Shown here piece after piece: positions 1 to 4,643 of a stretch of DNA of 7,524 nucleotides. The notes under the pieces were generated by a model. It worked only from the letters and a program-made list of their open reading frames with translations, ran no database searches and was not told the origin of the DNA. Every line of letters starts with the position of its first letter. Position 1 is the stretch's first letter. Origin of the DNA: Candidatus Omnitrophota bacterium (GTDB taxonomy: Bacteria; Ratteibacteria; UBA8468; MWAK01); assembly GCA_018829455.1 (NCBI GenBank), contig JAHJUB010000012.1, positions 1 to 7,524 on the forward strand, in the 5' to 3' direction. The position numbers were made by a program, and so were the translations under genes.

Positions 1-1146
1 ATTGAATTTGCGGTAACGCATCTCTCGGCCGCCGGCGCAATCATCATTACCGCCAGCCATAACCCCGGCGAATGGAACGGTCTGAAGTTTCTGGATAATA
101 ACGGGCTCTTCCTCTCCCCGGAGAAGGTCGCAAAAGTCTACAATCCTGTTTCAATACAGAAACGTAGTGGCGCCATTTATGGCGCCCGCGGCTCGGCTGA
201 GCTCGCCGAAGTCGGGTCGGATAAATCGAGCCCATACAAAGAAAAGTTTGAAATACTTCCCCAATACCTGAAAAATGTCCTGAAATTAGTTGACGTCCAA
301 CTCATCCGGCAGAGGAAGATGAGGGTTGCGGTTGACTGCGTCAACGGCGCAGTTTTTCAGGCGGCGCCAAAACTACTTTCCGAACTTGGCTGCGAAACAA
401 TCCTTTTGAACTGCGAACCAACCGGAATTTTTCCCCATCTGCCGGAGCCCAGACCGGAGAACTTAATCTCCCTCTGCCAAAAAGTGAAAGCGTCCGGCGC
501 CGACCTCGGCCTGGCTTTTGACCCGGACGGGGACCGGTTAGCGCTGGTTTCTGAAGACGGGAAAGCGCTTTCCGAAGAACTGACCCTGGCCTTCTGCGTG
601 GACTCCATCCTTTCCCGAAGGCCTGGACCGGTGGTCATCAACCTCTCCACCAGCCTGACCGTGGAAGCGCTGGCGAAAGAATACGGCGTTCCGGTGTACC
701 GCACGCCGGTTGGCGAATATCACGTTGCCAAAAAGATGCTCGCGGTCTCGGCCGTTATCGGCGGGGAGGGAAACGGCGGGGTCATCTATCCGGCCGGACA
801 CCCGGGCCGGGACGGCCTCATCGGAACCGCGCTTATCCTGGAACATATCTGCCGGACCAACAAAAAGGTTTCTGATTTGGCAAAAGAACTCCCGGCTTAT
901 TTTCTGGTCAAGGACAAAGCCGCCCGGCCGGACTATCCAAAAACAGAGATGGAGAAAAGAATCAGAAAAGCGTTCCCGGAAGCAGCGCTTGATCGTCAGG
1001 ACGGTTTCCGTATCTCCGGAGAAGGCTGGTGGTGCCAGGCGCGGTTCTCCAACACCGAACCGATTATTCGCGTCTTCAGCGAATCCGCCTCGGAAAAAGA
1101 ATCTAAAAACAGGGTTGATTTTCTCAGAAAGGTTCTTTCCGTTTGA
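1..1146 (+). CDS. Phosphoglucosamine/phosphomannomutase-type alpha-D-phosphohexomutase (5' end outside window)
   Basis: This enzyme family moves phosphate between C6 and C1 of a hexose or glucosamine phosphate in the cytoplasm, supplying precursors of cell-wall and surface sugars. The frame is open from base 1, so the N-terminus is missing; 381 codons are visible. The phosphoserine loop TASHNP lies at visible residues 17-22 (Ser19, codon 55-57). The metal loop DPDGD is at 174-178, the sugar-binding loop GGEGNGG at 254-260 and the phosphate-binding SNTEP at 350-354, in the order typical of domains I to IV. GGEGNGG and SNTEP, rather than GGEQSGH and SGTEP, recall archaeal-type GlmM or ManB rather than classical bacterial GlmM; substrate preference cannot be settled here. 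Visible residues 55-79 are encoded by a palindromic repeat lying between the serine loop and the VDCVNGA segment. The ATG at 319 is internal, because conserved motifs precede it in frame. The TGA stop overlaps a downstream promoter. Confidence 0.93.
   Translation: MEFAVTHLSAAGAIIITASHNPGEWNGLKFLDNNGLFLSPEKVAKVYNPVSIQKRSGAIYGARGSAELAEVGSDKSSPYKEKFEILPQYLKNVLKLVDVQLIRQRKMRVAVDCVNGAVFQAAPKLLSELGCETILLNCEPTGIFPHLPEPRPENLISLCQKVKASGADLGLAFDPDGDRLALVSEDGKALSEELTLAFCVDSILSRRPGPVVINLSTSLTVEALAKEYGVPVYRTPVGEYHVAKKMLAVSAVIGGEGNGGVIYPAGHPGRDGLIGTALILEHICRTNKKVSDLAKELPAYFLVKDKAARPDYPKTEMEKRIRKAFPEAALDRQDGFRISGEGWWCQARFSNTEPIIRVFSESASEKESKNRVDFLRKVLSV
164..237. repeat. Palindromic repeat, copy 1, translated in frame inside the mutase gene
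   Basis: The left half (GTAGTGGCGCCATTTATGGCGCCCGCGG, 164-191) matches the left half of the copies at 1737 and 4584. The right half (215-237) matches their right half with several changes. Between them lies a 23-base central segment, absent from the other copies, that can form a third hairpin (TCGGC / GCCGA around a GAGCTC palindrome). The first hairpin is intact (GGCGCC at 169-174 and 181-186). The last is partly decayed (GGTCGG / CGAGCC with mismatches), as expected if coding constraint now acts on it. All 25 codons across it are sense, so the mutase frame passes through. Confidence 0.8.
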
Positions 1147-1172
1147 CACGCGCTGCGAAAGTATGGTAAATT
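1143..1172 (+). promoter_or_regulatory. Candidate sigma-70 promoter for the lipoprotein-like ORF and cold-shock gene
   Basis: A perfect -35 hexamer TTGACA (1143-1148) is followed, after an 18-base spacer, by TAAATT (1167-1172, 4 of 6 consensus bases). A TG one base upstream (1164-1165) gives an extended -10. The -35 contains the mutase stop codon TGA (1144-1146), so the unit begins exactly where the mutase ends. Transcription would start near 1179. Confidence 0.6.
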
Positions 1173-1217
1173 ATTCCAATTTAGATTGGTAGAGTTCCAA
1201 ACGTTGGAGGTAAAGAA

Positions 1218-1331
1218 ATGACAAAAAGAATAATTACCATCGTGATGTTGTTGTTATGCCTGGCGGTATTCAGCGGCGGCTGCACTTTCACGTCTTCAAT
1301 AGAGCCGCGGCCGAGTACAACCGGTAAATAG
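1218..1331 (+). CDS. Small lipoprotein-like peptide (37 aa), unknown function
   Basis: The ORF begins at ATG 1218, seven bases after a strong ribosome binding site (TTGGAGG, 1204-1210), and ends at TAG 1329-1331. The product starts with MTKR followed by a hydrophobic stretch (IITIVMLLLCLAVF) and then SGGC, the layout of a bacterial lipoprotein signal peptide. Cleavage before Cys22 would leave a 16-residue, Ser/Thr/Pro-containing tail (CTFTSSIEPRPSTTGK). The residue three before the Cys is Ser rather than the usual Leu/Val/Ile, so the lipobox is imperfect; a small membrane peptide is the alternative. The ORF sits 47 bases after a promoter-like element and 89 bases before the cold-shock gene, with no terminator between, so the two probably share a transcript. 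I do not recognise a family. Base count, strong RBS and signal-like sequence together make a real gene likely. Confidence 0.68.
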   Translation: MTKRIITIVMLLLCLAVFSGGCTFTSSIEPRPSTTGK

Positions 1332-1335
1332 TTAA

Positions 1336-1397
1336 ATGCAGGCACAAAGGAACGGTCAGGTATTCTGCCTGGTCTCTTCCGGAGAAAACGCCTGCAT
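1336..1397 (+). promoter_or_regulatory. Structured 5' leader of the cold-shock gene with alternative pairings
   Basis: ATGCAGGC (1336-1343) and GCCTGCAT (1390-1397) form a perfect 8-bp outer stem. Inside it GGAA (1349-1352) can pair with TTCC (1377-1380), and CAGG (1357-1360) with CCTG (1368-1371) around a 7-base loop. CAGGC at 1339-1343 can instead pair with GCCTG at 1367-1371, so two exclusive folds exist. The outer stem ends five bases before the cold-shock ribosome binding site, and no T-run follows, so it is not a terminator. Leader-controlled translation, as known for E. coli cspA mRNA, is an inference. Confidence 0.45.
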
Positions 1398-1420
1398 AAT
1401 AGAAAGGAGGGGAAAAAAGA

Positions 1421-1627
1421 ATGGCAAGAGTAAAAGGGAAGGTGAAGTGGTTTAATGCAGCCAAGGGTTATGGCTTCATTGAGCGTGAAGGAGACTCGGA
1501 TGTCTTCGTACACTACTCTGCAATCACGGCCGATGGTTATCGCACATTGGAAGAAGGTTGCGAAGTAGAGTTTGACGTAACGGAAGGCAAAAAAGGCCCC
1601 CAAGCGGAAAACGTCACAAAAATATAA
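1421..1627 (+). CDS. Cold-shock domain protein (CspA family)
   Basis: This is a 68-residue single cold-shock domain, the usual length for CspA-family proteins, which bind single-stranded RNA and DNA and act as RNA chaperones and transcription antiterminators in the cytoplasm. Both nucleic-acid-binding motifs are present: RNP1 as KGYGFI (residues 15-20) and RNP2 as VFVHYS (28-33). The opening GKVKWFN is also diagnostic. ATG 1421 follows a very strong Shine-Dalgarno (AAAGGAGGGG, 1403-1412) at a good distance. The gene stands alone behind the lipoprotein-like ORF and is followed 33 bases later by a strong terminator, so it is the last gene of a short unit. The foldable leader upstream may control its translation. 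Whether it responds to cold cannot be told from the sequence, since many homologues are constitutive. Confidence 0.97.
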   Translation: MARVKGKVKWFNAAKGYGFIEREGDSDVFVHYSAITADGYRTLEEGCEVEFDVTEGKKGPQAENVTKI

Positions 1628-1660
1628 AGATAGTAATATCTTTCGTATTGGAATGTGACA

Positions 1661-1695
1661 AGAAGCCCCGGAGTAATTTCCGGGGCTTCTTTTTT
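1661..1695 (+). terminator. Intrinsic terminator after the cold-shock gene
   Basis: A perfect 11-bp GC-rich stem (AGAAGCCCCGG, 1661-1671, with CCGGGGCTTCT, 1680-1690) encloses an 8-base loop and runs directly into a T-tract (1690-1695). It should end the cold-shock transcript and isolate the TPR gene downstream. Confidence 0.93.
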
Positions 1696-1723
1696 GAAAC
1701 CAACCCGCCTTCATTCATATAGC
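1694..1723 (+). promoter_or_regulatory. Weak candidate promoter for the TPR gene
   Basis: TTGAAA (1694-1699, 5 of 6 bases of the -35 consensus) is followed after 18 bases by TATAGC (1718-1723, 4 of 6). It overlaps the tail of the terminator and would start transcription near 1730, just before the repeat. A terminator lies upstream and no other promoter is visible, which favours it, but the match is weak. Confidence 0.3.
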
Positions 1724-1736
1724 AGCGTTGGTAAGT

Positions 1737-1786
1737 GTAGGGGCGCGATTCATCGCGCCCGCGGGTCGCATAAATGCGACCCCTAC
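1737..1786. repeat. Palindromic repeat, copy 2, immediately upstream of the TPR gene
   Basis: This 50-base element has outer arms GTAGG / CCTAC that enclose two perfect hairpins: GGGCGCGAT / ATCGCGCCC (1741-1749 and 1752-1760) and GGTCGCAT / ATGCGACC (1764-1771 and 1774-1781), separated by GCG. The whole can fold as a two-leaf cruciform. It ends three bases before the TPR start codon. It encodes no transposase, so it is a non-autonomous or REP-like element. Confidence 0.88.
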
Positions 1787-1789
1787 GAT

Positions 1790-3589
1790 ATGCGAAGAAA
1801 AATAATTCTAATCCTATTTTGTGCTTTCATCTTCCGGGTCGGATGCGCTTTCGCCTATACGGAAAAGGAGTATCTGCAACTGGCGAAGATTGCCTACGAA
1901 AATGAGTTTTACGATGTTTCCCTCAGATACCTGACACAGTTTGACAGTCTCTACCCGCAGAGCGAATTAAAACCATACGGACTCATCCTTAAAGGCCTCA
2001 GCCTCAGAAAACTGAACAAACTTCCGGAAGCAAAGAAAGCGTTTAGCGGATCCCTGGTCTATAATCCGGAAAACCCTTATGTCAGCCAGGCCTATTACCT
2101 GCGGGGGGAAACAAACCTCTCCCTGAATATTTTTGCGGAAGCGGAGGATGATTTCCGGAACGCCCTAAACACAGGCCTGGCCGAAGAAACAAGGCCGGCT
2201 GCCTACCAGGGACTTCTGACCAGCCAGGCCAACCAGGGTAAATTTTTTGAAGCCCTGACCGTTCTGGCGGAATGGGAAGGAAAACATCCGGAACTAAAGG
2301 AATCTTCGGAAAATCGAAGGATGTTAATCAGCGCCGCGGAACGGAGCATCGCCGCCGCCTTAAACGCAAAAGACTTTGCCAAAGTCCACACCATCTCCGG
2401 AATCATACTTAACCAACTTCCCTCAGACCCATCCCTTGACCGAATCTCCTATTACCGGGCAAACGCCCTCCTGCAAGAAGGAAATATTGAGGCGGCCCGG
2501 AGTGATTTTCTAAGATTGCGCTCCAGTCCGGACCCGGAGATACCACCCCTGGCAAACTTCCGTCTGGCCGACATCTCCCTTTCCCGGAAAGATTACGCCG
2601 GCGCCATCCGCTACTACCGTGAGGCGGAGGAAAAGAGTACCGACGCGGAAGTCAAAGCCGCGGCCAGATTCCAGTTGGGAACGCTTGCCCGAAAAGCACA
2701 GGATTACGCCGGAGCGTTGGAATATTTTCAGAAAGCGCTGGGCGACTCAACACAGCCATCTCTACAGGAAAAAGCGCTCTTTGAACTGGCCGGAACATCT
2801 TTTCTGTCCGGTGATTACCAGAAGGCCGCCATCCTTTACCGGGAATTCCGGAGCCGTTTTCCGCAGAGCGAGTTCGCGGCGGCTTCGCTGCTGCAGGAAG
2901 CATTCGCGTTTTATAACCTGAAACGACATACCGAGGCGAAGACCGCGTTTCAAAACCTCATCAGCGCCTACTCGGAAAACAATCTGACCGGGCAGGCCCA
3001 GTATGGCCTGGGGCTCGTCTTCATCGCTCTGGGCAAAGAATCACAGGCCGTTGCTTTGTGGGAACGATATCTATCCGAAAAACCATTTGTATCCGAACAG
3101 GCGGCAATGGTTTTACTCCTGACCCGTTTCTTTATAAAAGAAGGCCGGCCGGCCGAAGCGGTTCCGTATTTGAAACGGGTTACCTCGGCCGTTGTCCTGG
3201 ACGATGAAACCCGGGCGGAAGCATTCCTGCTGTTGGGTCTATCTTACCTGAAAGGGAACAAACCCAACGAAAGCCTGGCGGCGCTTGACTCCGGGCTCGC
3301 CCTCAACCCCAGGTCGGAATTAAGAGACGGCCTTATGAAGAACAAGGCCGACCTGCTTCTGGCGAAAGGCGATTACCAGAACGCGATTCCTCTTTATCAG
3401 CAATTGCGTCAAACCCTACCGGAGAAAAGGGGAGAGATTCTTTACGGAACAGCGGTCTGTCTCCAAAACCTGGGCCGGGTACCGGAAGCGATTCCGGTTT
3501 ACATGGAAGCGCTGATGAACTTGCCGGCTAATTCACCCCTATCTAAAGAGATTAAGGCGACGCTGGCCCAGATCAAAAAGAAAATGTAG
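1790..3589 (+). CDS. Secreted TPR-repeat protein (599 aa)
   Basis: The chosen start, ATG 1790, gives MRRK followed by a hydrophobic core and AFA at residues 20-22, a good signal peptidase I site, so the protein is probably periplasmic. Cys19 is in a poor lipobox (RVGC), making a lipoprotein less likely. The mature part is built almost entirely of about 15 tandem TPR-like helical pairs of 33-37 residues, with recurring A-x-x-x-G / A-x-x-x-F signatures such as GDYQKAAILYREF and KDYAGAIRYYREA. These resemble BamD, YbgF and other periplasmic TPR scaffolds that hold protein partners. No enzymatic domain is visible. The reading frame stays open upstream to 1655, but that extension crosses the terminator and the repeat and would bury the signal peptide. 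No Shine-Dalgarno precedes 1790, because the repeat occupies that space. A barrel protein follows 54 bases later, so a shared envelope role is likely but unspecified. Confidence 0.9.
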   Translation: MRRKIILILFCAFIFRVGCAFAYTEKEYLQLAKIAYENEFYDVSLRYLTQFDSLYPQSELKPYGLILKGLSLRKLNKLPEAKKAFSGSLVYNPENPYVSQAYYLRGETNLSLNIFAEAEDDFRNALNTGLAEETRPAAYQGLLTSQANQGKFFEALTVLAEWEGKHPELKESSENRRMLISAAERSIAAALNAKDFAKVHTISGIILNQLPSDPSLDRISYYRANALLQEGNIEAARSDFLRLRSSPDPEIPPLANFRLADISLSRKDYAGAIRYYREAEEKSTDAEVKAAARFQLGTLARKAQDYAGALEYFQKALGDSTQPSLQEKALFELAGTSFLSGDYQKAAILYREFRSRFPQSEFAAASLLQEAFAFYNLKRHTEAKTAFQNLISAYSENNLTGQAQYGLGLVFIALGKESQAVALWERYLSEKPFVSEQAAMVLLLTRFFIKEGRPAEAVPYLKRVTSAVVLDDETRAEAFLLLGLSYLKGNKPNESLAALDSGLALNPRSELRDGLMKNKADLLLAKGDYQNAIPLYQQLRQTLPEKRGEILYGTAVCLQNLGRVPEAIPVYMEALMNLPANSPLSKEIKATLAQIKKKM

Positions 3590-3598
3590 GTTGTTGTA

Positions 3599-3631
3599 TG
3601 GATTCTCGCCTTAAAACATACGGGAATAACA
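3599..3631. repeat. Degenerate short palindrome (second repeat family) between TPR and barrel genes
   Basis: TGGATTCTCGCC, about ten spacer bases, then CGGGAATAACA. ATTCTCG (3602-3608) pairs with CGGGAAT (3621-3627) over seven positions with one G-T wobble. The arms share the ATTCCCGC / GCGGGAAT theme of the palindrome at 6982-7014, in a decayed form. There is no T-run, so termination is unlikely. Confidence 0.45.
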
Positions 3632-3643
3632 GCATTTAAAATT

Positions 3644-4528
3644 ATGCTTTCCATTAAAAAGATAACCTACGTTGGTCTGTTACTGCTTTTTCTCCACCCG
3701 CTAACTCTTCCTGCCCAAAACAACAACGAACCGCTCCAACTGCCGGAAAGGATTATTCTGGGTGAAGACAAGACCTTAACGACGGTCTTTTCTTTCCGGG
3801 AAGAAACCAGGCCTGATACCGCGCTATCCTTAAAAGCGATTTCAACCAAACTCCCTTCCCTGTCGTTTTCCAGTCTTACCGTAAGCGCCGGAAACCAGGA
3901 AAACTTTGCCGTGGCTTTTTCCCGGCAGAGCAGCAACTGGTCTCTCGGGGCGACAGCAAGCCAGGCCGGAATGGAACCGTTTCCGGAACCGGTCCGGGAG
4001 GTGTCTCTCTCAATCAACCGCAAAAAGATGGTCAGGGCCGGTATCCTGAATTTCTCGTTTTCGGTTGCCCGCCTGTGGAACCTGCCGGCCAGTAAAAAAA
4101 TAGGCGGCGATTTCGTTCCCGCGGCGCTGACAGAAGGCGGAGAAGCAGTGGTTAGCCTCGGCGCCGCCTTCTTTCCGGAAAGACCTTTAAGCGCGCGGAT
4201 TTCCCTCGCCTACCATATCTTGAATGCGAAAAACGATATTGACCTGGAAGCCGTCTGGCCCGTCTGGTCGCTTGAAGCCGGCGTCACCGCAAGATTAAAT
4301 TTGAAGACCAAACTTACCGTCTTCCTGGACTGTCCGTTCAGTTACGATAATCCGGCAGTTGAAATCCAGGGAATGTGCCTGCCGGGCGCGGCCTTGAGCT
4401 ACCAGTTACGGCCTAATAACGTCGTCACCCTGACCATCAGAAACCTGACCGACCAGCGCCTTGAAATCCTGCCCGGCTATTTCGGGCCGGGCCTAACCGC
4501 AAACTTAAGTTACTCCCGCTCTTTTTAA
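3644..4528 (+). CDS. Short outer-membrane beta-barrel protein
   Basis: The 294-residue product begins with a clear signal peptide: KK, then a leucine-rich core, and LPA before Gln25. The remainder is rich in alternating polar and hydrophobic strands typical of transmembrane beta-barrels. It ends in SYSRSF, with the terminal aromatic residue that the BAM machinery recognises. The last ~35 residues (NLTDQRLEI then PGYFGPG) resemble the closing strands of TonB-dependent receptors, yet the protein is far too short for a plug plus 22-strand barrel and has no visible TonB box. It may be a small barrel of perhaps 12-16 strands, or a truncated receptor descendant. Two cysteines (230 and 245) flank a probable loop and could form a disulfide. 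The start at 3644 has no Shine-Dalgarno, so coupling with the TPR gene is uncertain. The family is not recognised and the cargo or partner is unknown. Confidence 0.82.
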   Translation: MLSIKKITYVGLLLLFLHPLTLPAQNNNEPLQLPERIILGEDKTLTTVFSFREETRPDTALSLKAISTKLPSLSFSSLTVSAGNQENFAVAFSRQSSNWSLGATASQAGMEPFPEPVREVSLSINRKKMVRAGILNFSFSVARLWNLPASKKIGGDFVPAALTEGGEAVVSLGAAFFPERPLSARISLAYHILNAKNDIDLEAVWPVWSLEAGVTARLNLKTKLTVFLDCPFSYDNPAVEIQGMCLPGAALSYQLRPNNVVTLTIRNLTDQRLEILPGYFGPGLTANLSYSRSF

Positions 4529-4557
4529 GAAACCCGCCGCCCTGACCCTCGTTTTTA

Positions 4558-4566
4558 TGATATAAT
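4558..4566 (+). promoter_or_regulatory. Extended -10 promoter for lepA
   Basis: TGATATAAT is a perfect TATAAT (4561-4566) with the TGn extension (4558-4559). No good -35 lies at 17 bases; CTGACC at 4542-4547 is too close. Extended -10 promoters can work without a -35. Transcription would start near 4573, eleven bases before repeat copy 3, placing the repeat in the lepA leader. Confidence 0.65.
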
Positions 4567-4583
4567 AAGGGTTTACCGCGGTT

Positions 4584-4633
4584 GTAGGGGCGCCATTCAT
4601 GGCGCCCGCGGGGCGGATGAATCCGCCCCCTAC
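4584..4633. repeat. Palindromic repeat, copy 3, in the lepA leader
   Basis: This 50-base element has the same plan as copy 2: outer arms GTAGG / CCTAC (extendable to TTGTAGG / CCTACAA, 4582-4635) around hairpins GGGCGCCAT / ATGGCGCCC (4588-4596 and 4599-4607) and GGGCGGAT / ATCCGCCC (4611-4618 and 4621-4628). It differs from copy 2 at seven positions. Six of these form three compensatory pairs and one is in a loop. It contains an ATG (4599) in frame with lepA. Confidence 0.88.
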
Positions 4634-4643
4634 AATTTCTGAA

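Noticed and set aside
319..321. ATG 319 as the start of the mutase
   Set aside because: The frame is open back to base 1 and includes the catalytic TASHNP loop; 319 is an internal Met.
538..1149. Long antisense ORF opposite the mutase
   Set aside because: It is a shadow of a GC-rich coding sequence; the protein has no recognisable motif and the + strand gene has all catalytic loops.
1655..1789. N-terminal extension of the TPR gene from the upstream in-frame ATG
   Set aside because: It would start inside the cold-shock terminator hairpin region, translate the repeat and bury a good signal peptide. ATG 1790 places the signal peptide at the N-terminus.
3598..3639. 13-codon ORF (MDSRLKTYGNNSI) between the TPR and barrel genes
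   Set aside because: It is the chance translation of a degenerate palindrome, with no ribosome binding site.
164..4633. CRISPR-like array from the three repeats
   Set aside because: The copies are kilobases apart, palindromic and without regular spacers or cas genes.
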